DNA of 64,000 bases from contig NC_045138.2 of assembly GCF_008831285.2 (NCBI RefSeq), positions 29,669,934 to 29,733,933 of the forward strand, in the 5' to 3' direction. The DNA comes from Nymphaea colorata (lineage: Eukaryota > Streptophyta > Magnoliopsida > Nymphaeales > Nymphaeaceae). The notes beneath the pieces were generated by a model. That model had not been told where the DNA came from. It saw nothing but the letters and a program-made list of their open reading frames with translations, and did not search any database. The translations under genes and the position numbers were made by a program. This document shows positions 49,501 through 60,058 of this stretch, in pieces. Each line of letters opens with the position of its first letter. Positions within the stretch are counted from its first letter, which is position 1.

Positions 49501-51733
49501 CAGTATGAATGGAGGAGTGCTAGCTATGAATTGCTACAGAGATCTTATTTTTAGTGGCCATTCAGATGGAACAATCAAGGTGACAACTTTATTCTTTGCA
49601 CTTAATTTTTGAACTTTAAATTTCAACTCCCAAGTCTGGTTTTGATTCTAATGACCCAGAGCCTTGGAATGTAGTCTCACTAACCAAGTGCAAATTGCAA
49701 AATTAATCTTGGCAACTTTGATGTCCACGTATTTATATGTGTGAGACAGTGAGTGTGAGTGTGATTGCTTTGCATTTGTGTTGCGCACCCAAGTGACATA
49801 GAGTAGGCCATGTCTTAGATATGGATTCCATGCTTTCCTTTCCAAATATACATGCTGTCCAGAAATATCAGAAAAAGTTAATGGCCGCACAGCTGAATTT
49901 CTTTTTTCAAATCCTTTCTCTTGGTGACAATTTTCAATCCTCGTCAGCTTTATCATTGACATGGAATATGGCTGTTAACAAGGTCTGGGGCATTGAAGGA
50001 AGCCGTCTACACTTAATCCAGGAAACTCGAGAACATTCAAAATCAGTTACAAGCTTGGAAGTCTTGCAGAACAATGGGAGATTATACAGTGGCTCTTTGG
50101 ACAAATCAATAAGGGTAAGTTTTCTACTACCAATTAGAAACACTTCATCCTTTTCTTTTATTTTTTAAGTTTATGACTGGATACTCGATGTGAGTAGGTC
50201 TGGTCTGTGGGTGTGAACAGAATAGAGTGTGTTGAAGTCCACAATGTGAAGGATGTGGTTCATGGTCTTGCTGTTGCTAATGCTGTTGCTTGTTTCATAA
50301 CCCAGGGACCTGGTGTAAAGGTAGAAGCCTTTTCATTTAAGTAGTTTTACTTCTTGAAAATCAATTGAATTTTGCTTTTGATATGGCCTTCACAACATTG
50401 ACAGGTGCATCCCTGGAATGGTATCTCCAACTTGGTAATTGCTAACAAGCATGTTAGGTGCATCCGTTTGGTACATGGAAGACTTTACTGTGGATGCAAT
50501 GATGGCAGCATTCAGGTATTAACCTCGATTTGTTGATTATCACAAATATCCATGTTATGAAATATGTTTTGGCAATAAATTTACATTATGTCGAAGTAGC
50601 CCTTCTATAACTGTTCATTTTTATATTTGTCTCCATATAAGCATAAGTTAATGCATATTCTTGTAAAGTCTATGACAGAGCTTGTCGCTAATAAAAAACA
50701 TGCATTTGTCTTTGACGACTAGTTCTTGGAATTTTTTTCTGTTTTTGCAAATGTCTTGAATTTCTTGTGTTTCTTGTTTAAAATGGAATGATATTATAGA
50801 TACATGTGCTACAGGCTGAATTTTTTATTCATTTAAACGCTCACTTTTCTCTAGCTGTTATATTGTAGTAAAAATCCACACCTGTGAATATGCCTATACT
50901 TTGAACTTTGTTCCACAGGTTAAATTTTGATATAAGATGCAGACTCTAATTTGGTACGATTATTCATTTCCTTTTCTAACTGTAGACATGCTGTAATTCT
51001 CCACAATATTTTGTACTTTTCTTTTGACACTTTGGGTTTGTACATCGTCAAACTTTCCTTTTCTTCCTGTCGCCTACATTTAGAATATTTTAAATCCATT
51101 TGCCATAATAAAATTTTACATATTGGTTGCGGATACATACCAAGGAAGATCAACATGTTTGGCCTGCATATTTGGTGACGTGCATGTTTGGCCCTTGTGC
51201 CAGTGAGTTAATCATGCTTCTGATTATGCAAATAGCTAATTTTGTAGGAAGTTGATCTGGCAACTGGAACTTCAATCACAATTCAACCAGCTACGAGGAA
51301 ATTGATAGGAAAAACTAATCCAATTTATACTCTGGAAGTCGGTGATGGTTTCCTTTACTCATCCCACGCTTCTTTAGATGGGGGACCAACCGTGAAGGTA
51401 ATTTAATCTGAGAAGCTTTAGGATAATGAAGAGCATGTGATCATGATTGATATTAACTACTATATCATTATTAATTTGCCTGTAGATGTGGACTACAGCA
51501 TCCTATACAACGGTGGGATCATTAGTGCCTACTGCAGATGTGCGATCCTTGGCCATAACTTCTGAGCTAATCTACCTAGGCTGTCGAACAGGTAGTATAG
51601 AGGTGTGGTCAAGGGAGAACCACAGGAGAGTAGGAACACTGGAGACTCGGACTAACAGTAAGGTGCTATGCATGTCCTTGCATGCCAACGGTGAAGTTTT
51701 GGTTCTTGGAACTGCAGATGGACAGATCCAAGT

Positions 51734-51772
<39 letters not shown>

Positions 51773-52067
51773 TGTGTGTGTGTGTGTGTGTGTGTGTGAT
51801 GATGATGATGCAACATGAGTGAAAAACTGCATGTCTTTTGTCTGGATAGCAAAAACAAAAATGCAGATTTTTCCAAAATGTTGTTGCGTAGCTAGGTTCC
51901 TTGACTTTGCATAATGGGATTTCTGGACCCTTAAGTTTAGAAGCATGAAATATCACATGGAGATGTTATTTCACTGGTTTACATGGTAGGCTTGTCCGTA
52001 TTCAAATTTTTGTTCTGATATGTAAACGTAGTTACTCTTCTAAATGCAGGCATGGGAAATCAGCTAA
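40090..52067 (+). CDS. LIN: LIN/CERBERUS-type E3 ubiquitin ligase (U-box, ARM, WD40), 15 exons, about 1344 aa
   Basis: Predicted RING-like U-box E3 ligase of the legume LIN/CERBERUS family, required for rhizobial infection and linked to mycorrhizal symbiosis. Exons: 40090-40941, 44995-45201, 45328-45398, 45472-46650, 47346-47487, 47610-47867, 48861-49164, 49254-49378, 49463-49579, 49983-50114, 50198-50320, 50405-50515, 51248-51397, 51486-51731, 52050-52067; phases close. Residues 1-284 form the LIN N-terminal region. The U-box is at about 398-475 (TLETGQTYERSAIQEWIEGG), followed by an ARM-like helical region. WD40-like units from about 1065 include FSGHSDGTIKVW, YSGSLDKSIRVW, GCNDGSIQ, GCRTGSIEVW and GTADGQIQAWEIS at the end. 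The U-box departs from consensus (see findings). Legume LIN has about 1,490 aa, so a small exon could be missed in the 4-kb intron 1. Exons 2 and 3 are the least certain. Confidence 0.88.
41705..41920. mobile_element. hAT-type MITE with perfect 8-bp target-site duplication
   Basis: The element occupies 41713-41912 (200 bp). Its termini CAGTGGCGGAGCCAG and CTGGCTCCGCCACTG are perfect 15-bp inverted repeats. It is flanked on both sides by GGTAGATG (41705-41712 and 41913-41920). An 8-bp duplication with CAG...CTG termini is the hallmark of the hAT superfamily. It has no coding capacity, so movement would need a transposase from elsewhere. It sits in LIN intron 1. Confidence 0.95.
42970..43561. 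repeat. Cluster of (AC)n, (AT)n and (CT)n microsatellites
   Basis: Three long simple tracts lie within 600 bp of LIN intron 1: AC then AT at 42970-43039, AT at 43219-43280, and CT then AT at 43499-43561. Confidence 0.95.
45399..45471 (+). other. LIN intron 3, only 73 bp
   Basis: Very short intron with good signals (GTGAGT ... CTCTCTCAG). Reading straight through it in the upstream frame gives an immediate stop. A different frame stays open across it and encodes a hydrophobic run (LVTLINMVLLLTLV), which I take to be an artefact of a T-rich intron. Splicing makes exon 3 (CERKRGTGEQAETS) join exon 4 in phase. Confidence 0.75.
48144..48602 (+). mobile_element. TRIM-type miniature LTR retrotransposon in LIN intron 6
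   Basis: Two direct repeats of about 190 bp, 48144-48333 and 48411-48602, both start TGTAACA and end GTTACA or GTTGCA. Immediately after the first comes the primer-binding site TGGTATCAGAGC (48335-48346), matching plant initiator Met-tRNA. A purine-rich tract (AAGGGAGGTAGA) directly precedes the second repeat. The internal part is only about 77 bp with no gag or pol, the definition of a TRIM. The LTRs have clearly diverged, so the insertion is old. Flanks CATAT and CAGGT match poorly as a target duplication. It is in the same orientation as the gene. Confidence 0.92.
51732..52049 (+). other. LIN intron 14 with (CT)n(GT)n next to the donor
   Basis: The donor GTAAAAAT runs directly into a CT tract (51739-51767) and then a GT tract (51773-51799). 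The downstream exon is only 18 bp and encodes AWEIS and the stop codon. Confidence 0.88.
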
Positions 52068-53777
52068 AAGTGGTCTAGAAGAACACTGGTATTAAGAAAG
52101 CCTGCTTACAAAAATTTAGTTGAAGGAATTCAATTTTCTCTGTTTCCTTTTTCTATTTCCTCGTAATCAATTTGAGGAGTTCATTCACATGCTTGTATTC
52201 TTTGGCCTTTCTTCTCGAAAGGCTCCATATTGTTGTAAAAAGCGATACACCGAGCAAACCACGGAAGAGTTGTATCCCATTATTGTACAGATTGGTCCCT
52301 GTATAGCAATTTTTACGCATAATACTAACGTGAAGTTCATGTTCAACCAACAAAAGAAATAATGTTATTTTTGTTAGAGGAACAGCTGAATGTCTGGAAA
52401 AACCATTTCTGCATTGGATTCCGGTGATTCAAATGCATCATTTTGAATAAGCAGGTCATATGTGCATGACACTATGACTCATTTCAGTGGGAACAATCAA
52501 CTCTCACAGGAAATCACCTTCAATGAGGTAAGTGCGCACATTTTCCTAGGATATAAAAGGTTTGCACATGGTTTTGCAGCTATATTGTGTTTGATAGAAC
52601 TTGATCTCCGATGTATTTAGATTGTTCAAATCCGAACTGATGTTCCTACTTTTTCTTTTCAGGTGTGAGGTATAGTCAATGTCGTAAAAGTCAGATTTCA
52701 TTGGAAGCCTGAATGCTACGGCGTATTAGCCCGTACTTGCAACTAAAATTTCACAAGAATCCATCTTTCACAAATCGGAGCTTGACGAGATAAAAAAACT
52801 CCGGCCGATTGGACGCTATCGGGCTGTGTGTAGGCCGGAGAGTCCGGATGGCTGTAGAAATCTACGGTGTATACACACAGACGCACAAACAAGCCGTTCA
52901 TTGAGGAGGCAAAGTATTTTTCAAATAGCGAAGAACCCTTCAAAAAAGCAAAACTCTACAATCAGCTTTCATGCGGGCAATAAGTATAAAGAATTTTAAC
53001 AGAATTGGCGGAGGTGATCTAGACTTTTCAACTTGATAGACATTAGATGACAATTTTTTTTTTCTTTTATCTACAAATCCTGCAGTTCGAGAGAAATCAT
53101 GGGAGGAAGAAAACAAATTTGAAACTTTCAATTCTATCTTCCCATTTTATGGTCATGGGTTCCAAACGTCCTACGGTCTCCTTTCACGAGATAAAATATG
53201 TATTGTAAATGAAAAATTATGAGCTAAAAAGTTAACAAATTCGAAATCCAATTTTCTTTTCTGTCAAGAAGGAATGAAGCAATAATTTCACCCAAATTTT
53301 CACGTTTTCCACAGCGCATTAAAGTTTTACGAATAAGCTCAATGAAGACGAATTCAAGTACTTCCCATAAATGATCAGGTCCACTATCACGAGGAAATAG
53401 GATTTTCATTAAGCGCAAAATGATAAATTCTGAAAAAGATTATGAAAATACAAAAGCTTCTGTAGAAATTCGGGAAAAATTGATTGAAAAAAAAAACATG
53501 CAATAACATGTGCAAAAAATTGATTACATACCATATTTGAGGATAGTATGCAAGGAAACAACGTAGACAGAATCCTCAGTGCAATCTGAGTGCCAGTGAT
53601 CTTTAGCTGTTCCTTCCCTTCATTCACAATGGATAGGCCTACTTATTTTCTTGATCCCTGAAGCCAACTCCCCACAACATCCTCTCCACCATACCATCAC
53701 CGTCTCTCCTAATAGTACCGCATAAGCTCTGAGGAACAGCAACAAGAAGAGAGGGAAAGAAAAGAAAGAAGAGAGAA
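52068..53777. other. Intergenic region between LIN and the peroxiredoxin gene
   Basis: Contains the LIN 3' untranslated region and the peroxiredoxin promoter and leader. Minus-strand open frames at 53224-53627 are A/T-biased and not recognisable. A purine-rich leader (GAGAGGGAAAGAAAAGAAAG) immediately precedes the peroxiredoxin start. Confidence 0.65.
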
Positions 53778-54878
53778 ATGGCACCGATTGCAGTAGGCAA
53801 CTCCCTTCCGGATGGAACCATCTCTTACTTCGACGCCGATGACAAGCTGCAGGAGGCCACCGTCCATTCCCTGACCGCGGGGAAGAAAGTCATCCTCTTC
53901 GGTGTCCCAGGAGCCTTCACGCCTACCTGCAGGTCTGTGATCTCATCCTCCCGCATATCCTGATCCTCTGTTACGTAGCCGCGCGCCTAGGTGCCCTGCT
54001 CCCCATGCATTAAGTTAGCTTCCTCGAGAAGAAATCTCCAAAGTTCTTTATCATTATTAATAGATTATTATTAATGAAATCAGCTTGTTGGTTTTGTTGG
54101 CATTTTGCAACTTGTAAAGTTTCAGGTTTTCTTTGGTTGAAACTTCCAATCTTTATATTGACCTTTCAAAATAAACCAGTTTAGGAATCCATTTTCATGC
54201 CTAGATCCTTGTAGATTACATCAGAATTCTGAAAGTGGATTTTAAAATATTTGATTTCTGTGAGCTAATTGATCAGCTTGCACTGTTTCCTTTTGTTCCT
54301 TTATGAAACAGTCAATTGACTAGATCTGTTGATTCTACAGCTTGCAGCATGTGCCTAGCTTCATCGACAATGCTGAGGAATTGAAATCAAAGGGCATCGA
54401 TGAAATTTACCTCATCAGTGGTACGCAATGAAGTTTTTCTATTTGTTGATGATCCCTGTCTAAGATGATTCTGAACCAGTTAGACATGCTTCTTAACATT
54501 TTCTTGATGAAAATATGCTTGCATTGGTTGTGGTTTTTTGCTTGAATTTGATATCTTCAATTAACTGCTGTCTGGGTATTTGGATTTGTTTCCTGAACTC
54601 ATCTGCGGGGACGCTGTTTTGCAGTTAATGACCCCTTCGTGCTCAAGGCTTGGGCTCAGACGTACCCCCACAACAAGCATGTCAAGTTCCTTGCAGATGG
54701 GTCTGCTGCTTATACTCATGCCCTTGGCCTTGAGCTTGATCTCACTGAGAAAGGGCTCGGTGTCCGCTCCCGCAGGTTCGCGCTCTTGGCTGATAACCTG
54801 GAAGTAAAGCTTGCCAACATTGAAGAAGGGGGTGACTTCACCATCACCAGTGCTGAAGACATCTTCAAAGCTCTCTAG
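53778..54878 (+). CDS. PRXIIB-like: Type II peroxiredoxin, cytosolic, 3 exons, 162 aa, single cysteine
   Basis: Thiol peroxidase that reduces hydrogen peroxide and alkyl hydroperoxides using glutaredoxin or thioredoxin. Exons: 53778-53932, 54341-54420, 54625-54878; phases close. The length of 162 aa equals Arabidopsis PRXIIB/C/D, and there is no targeting extension. The peroxidatic motif VPGAFTPTC places Cys51 in the standard position. Downstream blocks [45 protein letters not shown] and [11 protein letters not shown] are typical. The resolving Cys expected at position 76 is Leu here ([11 protein letters not shown]), leaving Cys51 as the only cysteine. I recall a similar replacement in some monocot PrxII proteins, so it need not mean loss of function. 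A decayed copy lies 3 kb downstream. Confidence 0.97.
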
Positions 54879-55202
54879 ATGTGTGCCATCTATGCCATAT
54901 TTGCCTTTAGTGCTCTCTATCATTCTTTTGCTCAATTAGACTTTGCTTTGTTTTTCTATTTAGCGCATGGCAATGTTATTTCGCTAAGCGATGCTGTTTT
55001 GCTGTTGAACATGATTCTTGGAGCCATGATTGAACTCGTTCCGATGTTCGATTCAATTCCTTACAGTGTCAATCTTATTCTTCTTGTTAAGTTCAATCAC
55101 TGTCGAGAAGCTGAGTAACTTTTAAAACAGAGTTGGCTTTTCCCACTGCTTACAGGAAGCCCCAGAACAACATGTTTAATATGCACACACACACACACAC
55201 AC

Positions 55203-55243
<41 letters not shown>

Positions 55244-55346
55244 ACCGTCACAACGAGAACCAGAGGCAAGTACTGCTTTAATTCCAGAAGGTCGTCAGAA
55301 TGAAAAAAAAAAAGTGTTATTAAATTGAAATGTGATAAATTGGACT
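54879..55346. other. Convergent 3' region with (AC)n(AG)n microsatellite
   Basis: Holds the 3' untranslated regions of the peroxiredoxin gene (+) and the thioesterase-like gene (-). A compound AC/AG tract lies at 55184-55239. The sequence from 54879 to about 55155 is partly copied in the pseudogene at 57915-58450, which shows the duplication included 3' flank. Confidence 0.75.
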
Positions 55347-56582
55347 TCAATATTTACTGGGCATGGACATCCATTGCCTGCCGAGAGCCACAGCCTCCAG
55401 AGTCCCCTTCTTTCTGATATCCACCACTACAGCCGAAAGCTTCCCCTTGTGTTTCAAAGCTCTAGACTCGATCTCCACTTCCTCCTGCATCAATACAATA
55501 TTTTCGATTATTTTTCATTCAATATGCTCAGTATAAAACAGTACAATCGACAGGGGAATGCACAGATCAATTGGTGCATTCTTAGGTTATTCAAATCAGC
55601 TGATATATTTACTGCAATTGATCTAATCCAAGGTTCTCAGTTCTTGTCTGTGGTCAGATACATGCCGAAAGAGATGCAGTCTTCCTTACCCCAAACTTTC
55701 ATCCTTAAACTACGCGTTATAAATTGATATTAATGTGATTGGAACCATTCATCATCGGCTATTAGCAAGGATTTTATTTTTAGCTTATATCACTGGAAAG
55801 TGTATAAAATGCATGTCAATTGTATATAAGAAAAGGATGGTTGTAAGTAAATATCAAGTAAAGATTCATAAGTTCCAGTTTTCTTGAAACCATGCACAAA
55901 TGGAGCTAGAGAGATCCCTTCACCCATGGAATCGGCAGAAAGTGGAAGGGCTTTAAGAACACAATTTCATAAGCACAGTAGCTGTTGCAACTCACAAAGG
56001 AGAAACGACTCGCCCTCCATTTTTGTCAACTTCTAGCCTTTGCTCAGCCCTAAATGAACTGTTGACTTCGACATATTAAATAAGATTTGATACCAACTGT
56101 TGAATCGAGTAGTTGAAACTTATAGCTGCATTAGTTAAAATTAGAATCCGCCATCGGACAGCGTAGACGTAGGAAGAAAGAGGGAGAGAGCTCACCTCGG
56201 CTGAGACGTCCAAGTAGTAAGAAATTGACAAGTCAACGGAGATTTTGATTGGTAGATCGCACGACATGATGGCAACGGCGCTCATGGCGTCGATCAGCGT
56301 CGCCATGGCTCCTCTGCTCCACTTTCCCTCATCGTCCTGTCATCCCCAACAACCAAAACCGTGAGACACAGAGTGAGCGAGAGAGAGAGGGAGGGAGGGA
56401 GAGCATACAGTGAGTATTTTGGGCACGGGGAGAGAGCAGACGAAGCGGCCGGGCTCTGTACGATCGAATCTCAGGCCGGTGAGCGCGAGATACTCGTTTG
56501 TCCCCTCCCTCTCTGGCAGGCTTTTCATGGATTCTAGCCACATCCTCGCTCTCTCCACCGCGTCTTCAGCTCCTGAACGCAT
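55347..56582 (-). CDS. Hotdog-fold acyl-CoA thioesterase-like protein, 3 exons, 150 aa
   Basis: Small single-hotdog protein related to acyl-CoA thioesterase 13 (THEM2) and Arabidopsis At3g61200. Exons in transcript order: 56582-56409, 56336-56196, 55484-55347; phases close. Conserved features: LALTGLRFDRTEPGRFVCSL, then WSRGAMATLIDAMSAVAIM with the likely catalytic Asp74, PIKISVDLSISYY (strand core), and EVEIESRALKHKGKLSAVVV with LGRQW near the C-terminus. The HGG motif of animal THEM2 is RGA here, as in its plant relatives, so substrate and activity are uncertain. An in-frame ATG 20 codons upstream (56642) would add a highly basic stretch; the shorter start fits the family better. Confidence 0.9.
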
Positions 56583-57914
56583 ACTTCTTCTTCGCCGCTC
56601 GACTCCTCTGTCCTCTTCCTTTCGTCCTTTCTTCTGCTGCACAGCATCAAAGGCTATTGATACGACGAAAAATGACAGGCATTAAAACAGCAGTCTCGCC
56701 CTCCCCACATTAAGAAAAGTTGTCCAAATCCTTCGGTTTCCCTCTGCAGCAGGGGCGGGATCAAAGGACGAGGAATAACCGCAGGGGAAACGCCGGAACC
56801 GTAATGGCGGAACAACTTCTACACAAAAAATGGCGGTAATCGTCCGTCGCTGAAGAAGAAGAAGACGCTGTTGGGACTTTACAACCAGTTGTCGGTGAGT
56901 TCCCACATGGTTTAGCATATGTGCACGTGAATGGTATGGCTTAGTACACTCCTAGTTTATTAGTTTAGTGGAGCAGTTGTGGAAATTAATAATAAGTTAT
57001 TAATTTGTTCATGATTAGAAGCAACTAAGAAGTTAACCTCTGCTAATGCAAGTGGCAAAGTCATCCCTGCTTTTGATTTAGTGTCAGAGTAGTGTTGGCG
57101 TCAAATTTGCTAATTAAAGCAAAATATTCCTTCCCATGAGATGACATAGATTACAGTAGAAAGAATGGAAAATAATGAGTTAATAGAATGACATACAGGT
57201 AATTTCAGATTCGAATCTGAATCTCAATTCATAATTCGAACCTGATTTTTATATTTACATTTTAATCCCAAATCGATTTTTAAACTGAATCTGAGGCAAA
57301 TTACAGTGTTAAACTACAACTTTCAAATTTTATGGACACTAGATATAGCTAGGATATTTGTTTATACTAAATTTGATTCGAACCTGAAATTGAATTCAAA
57401 TTCAAATCTGACTGAATGTTGACTAAAATCTAAATCTAAATCCGATCCAAATCAAAGCCCCATTTGATGTTATTTTCTGATCCAATTTCATAATCAAATG
57501 TCAAAATTTTTTTCCACCTGATTTTTTTTTAAAAAAAAACGGTTTAGTTGTATATCAGATCTAGATGGGATTTATTGGCATCATATCTTTGAACATACGC
57601 TACTAGGTTCACTTTTTAAATTTATGGCTCCTTCATTCATGGCCGAACTGGTCACCTAACGGTCTGGCAGGGCAAAACCTTATTTTCAGTGGAATCGTTC
57701 CTTCTAGGAATCATTTTCCCGAAGAAGACTAATGCTCTCATCAAGTTTTGCCTTGGCCATAACAACTTCACGATGTGACGATGGGCATGCAACAGGACCT
57801 CAAATGGAGTCATTATGTTGCGTATATTGTTGATCTGACTCAAGCTCAATACGAATCTGGCGAAGATGAATACACACTGAAACCACAGGCTTGACAGGAT
57901 GATGACCCTTGCAG
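56583..57914. other. Intergenic region with dispersed-repeat copy
   Basis: The first 60-300 bp are the thioesterase-like gene's leader and promoter, moderately GC-rich with no recognised second gene. A copy of the degenerate dispersed repeat lies at 57190-57500. The stretch 57640-57910 resembles nothing I recognise. Confidence 0.6.
57190..57500. repeat. Degenerate dispersed repeat, copy D
   Basis: Another stretch dense in ATTCGAATCTGAATCT and TCTAAATCCGATCCAAATC words, similar in character to copies A-C. The assignment is by resemblance only. Confidence 0.35.
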
Positions 57915-58450
57915 TGTGGTTTTTGGTTATGATATTTTCTTGAATTTGATATCTTCAAGTAACTGCTGATCATTCGATTCTCTCCAAAGTTCTCATGTGC
58001 ATGTAGATATCAATGCAGTTGACAACTCTTTTGTGTTGAAGCCATGAGGGATACCGCCACACCAAGCAGGTTAAGTTTTTTGCAGATGGTCTTGTACCTT
58101 ATACACTGCCCTTGGCCTGAGCTTGTTCTCTCTGAGAAAGGGTTTGGGTTCGGTTGATGAGCAGGTAAACGGTCTCTGTCATTTTTGGGCTTCTAGGGGT
58201 AAAGCCAAGTTGGCTCTTTATTGTATTGAATTCTGGTTCAAGTCTTGTTTTGCATCTGGTGCATGGCAATGCCGTTTAGTTGAAAGAGCACCGCAGTGTT
58301 ACTATCGACAATGGCTTTTGAAGTAGTGCAATTCAACTTTTTCAGATAGAAGACCGCTAGATGCAGTTCCACAACGGATGGCAATTTCTTTCTGCCTGTT
58401 ATAAGATCTGTTTCTAACAGAAGTTTTAGAACTGAGTTCTTTTTACACCA
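57915..58450 (+). pseudogene. Decayed partial duplicate of the peroxiredoxin gene
   Basis: Begins within the equivalent of intron 2: CTTGAATTTGATATCTTCAA at about 57940 matches 54541. It continues through exon 3 (CTTGGCCT...GAGAAAGGG around 58108-58142) into the 3' flank (GCATGGCAATG at about 58261 matches 54965). Because intron and downstream flank are included, it is a DNA-level duplication and not a processed copy. The exon 3 equivalent has an early in-frame TGA (after FVLKP) and indels. Exons 1 and 2 are missing. The Copia insertion lies about 120 bp downstream. Confidence 0.88.
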
Positions 58451-58571
58451 CTGCATATTAAAGGCTCTCTAATTCGAAGGTGCGAGCTGCACAATGTTTG
58501 TGAGTGAAGAAAAAGATAATTCAGTAAACTTTATTTCTTTTCTAATATTTTCTTTTTCACCATGGTTTTTA

Positions 58572-58824
58572 TGTTGAAGCATGTAAAGATGGGTCTTGAA
58601 ACCGGGTCGGGGTCTAGAGCCGATCCAGCTTGTAGCCCTTGTTGGGCCTTACTTAAAGAGTTGTAACCCTAATTTCTAAAGTGAATGAAGTTTTAAGAGA
58701 GAGAGAGAGAGAGAGAGTCTGGCGGCTACTGGGCACCAGACCTTCTCACCCGTGGTTTTTTCTCCCTCTCGTTGAAGGTTTTCCATGTTACATTCATGTT
58801 TTTCTCGCTTTTACTGTTTCTACA
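58572..58824 (+). repeat. Copia LTR, outer left copy
   Basis: 253 bp, beginning TGTTGAAGC and ending TTTCTACA, with an internal (GA)n tract longer than in the other copies. Followed by the primer-binding site. Confidence 0.93.
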
Positions 58825-59324
58825 TGGTATCAGAGCCGTGACTAGTTTGTGAAAATTTTTGCCGGCCGTGAAGTTCTAGCCCTGATCTTTCCATCGCTTG
58901 CTGTTCTTATTCCGCCGCGCTGCCGCCGCCTCCGCTTCCATTGTTGCTGCCGATTCCGGCTACTCTTGCTGCTGGTTTCTGGCTGCAGCCCAGCTCACGC
59001 CCGTCGTGCTCCATCGCCAGCGCAGCTCCGCCTTCTCTACTGTCGCCCTAAGTCCCCATCGCTCAGCATCTGTCAGCGCCTAGCGTCGTCCATCGCTCAA
59101 CACTCACTGTCGCCCGCCATTTTGTGCTCCGTTGTTGTTGCCCGAGGCCTGTTATAAGATCTGTTTCTAACAGAAGTTTTAGAACCGAGTTCTTTTTACA
59201 CCACTGCTTATTAAAGGCTCTCTAATTCGAAGGTGCGAGCTGCACAATGTTTGTGAGTGAAGAAAAAGATAATTCAGTAAACTTTATTTCTTTTCTAATA
59301 TTTTCTTTTTCACCATGGTTTTTA

Positions 59325-59571
59325 TGTTGAAGTACGTAAAGATCGGTCTTGAAACCGGGTCTGGGTCTAGAGCCGATCCAGCTTGTAGCCCTTGTTGGGC
59401 CTTACTTAAAGAGTTGTAACCCTAATTTCTAAAGTGAATGAAGTTTTAAGAGAGAGAGAGAGAGTCTGGCGGCTAGTGGGCACCAGACCTCCTCACCCGT
59501 GGTTTTTTCTCCCTCTCGTTGAAGGTTTTCCATGTTACATTCATGTTTTTCTCGCTTTTACTGTTTCTACA
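59325..59571 (+). repeat. Copia LTR, inner duplicate
   Basis: 247 bp, almost identical to the outer left LTR apart from (GA)n length and a few substitutions. It belongs to the second copy of the 0.75-kb tandem duplication and is joined directly to the element's coding part. Confidence 0.93.
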
Positions 59572-60058
59572 TGGTATCAGAGCCGTGACTAGTTTGTGAA
59601 ATTTTTTGCCGGCCATGAAGTTCTAGCCCTGATCTTTCCATCGCTTGCTGTTCTTATTCCGCCGCGCTGCCGCCGCCTCCGCTTCCATTGTTGCTGCCGA
59701 TTCCGGCTACTCTTGCTGCTGGTTTCTGGCTGCAGCCCAGCTCACGCCCGTCGTGCTCCATCGCCAGCGCAGCTCTGCCTTCTCTACTGTCACCCTAAGT
59801 CCCCATCGCTCAGCATCTGTCAGCGCCTAGCGTCGTCCATCGCTCAACACTCACTGTCGCCCGCCATTTTGTGCTCCGTTGTTGTTGCCCGAGGCCTCCC
59901 TTGCTGTTTGCCGTCGTCTGATGTGTGTCGGTTGTCGTTGTTCTCTTCCTGCCCGTGAAGCCCATAGAGATCGGTCGCACTGATTTGTCAGTTCCCTGCG
60001 TCACCACCTAGCATCGTCCTGTCTGCTGTTCCCGGTTGTCGTTTGTTGTTCCTTCTTT

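Larger units (their letters stand above)
58394..59897 (+). repeat. 0.75-kb tandem duplication spanning host flank, LTR and retrotransposon leader
   Basis: Copy 1 (58394-59146) and copy 2 (59147-59897) are head to tail and nearly identical. Each holds about 178 bp of host sequence from beyond the peroxiredoxin pseudogene, a complete LTR, the primer-binding site and about 320 bp of leader. GCCT stands at the left edge of copy 1, at the junction and at the right edge of copy 2, as expected if recombination used this short homology. The duplication must postdate the Copia insertion. Confidence 0.95.

Noticed and set aside
53224-53627. Minus-strand frames that looked organelle-like (Phe/Leu/Ile rich)
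   Set aside because: Could not be tied to any plastid or mitochondrial gene; composition alone explains the residues.
56682-56918. Minus-strand 78-codon frame upstream of the thioesterase-like gene, considered as an extra 5' exon
   Set aside because: No splice signals join it to the start at 56582, and the family protein is complete without it.
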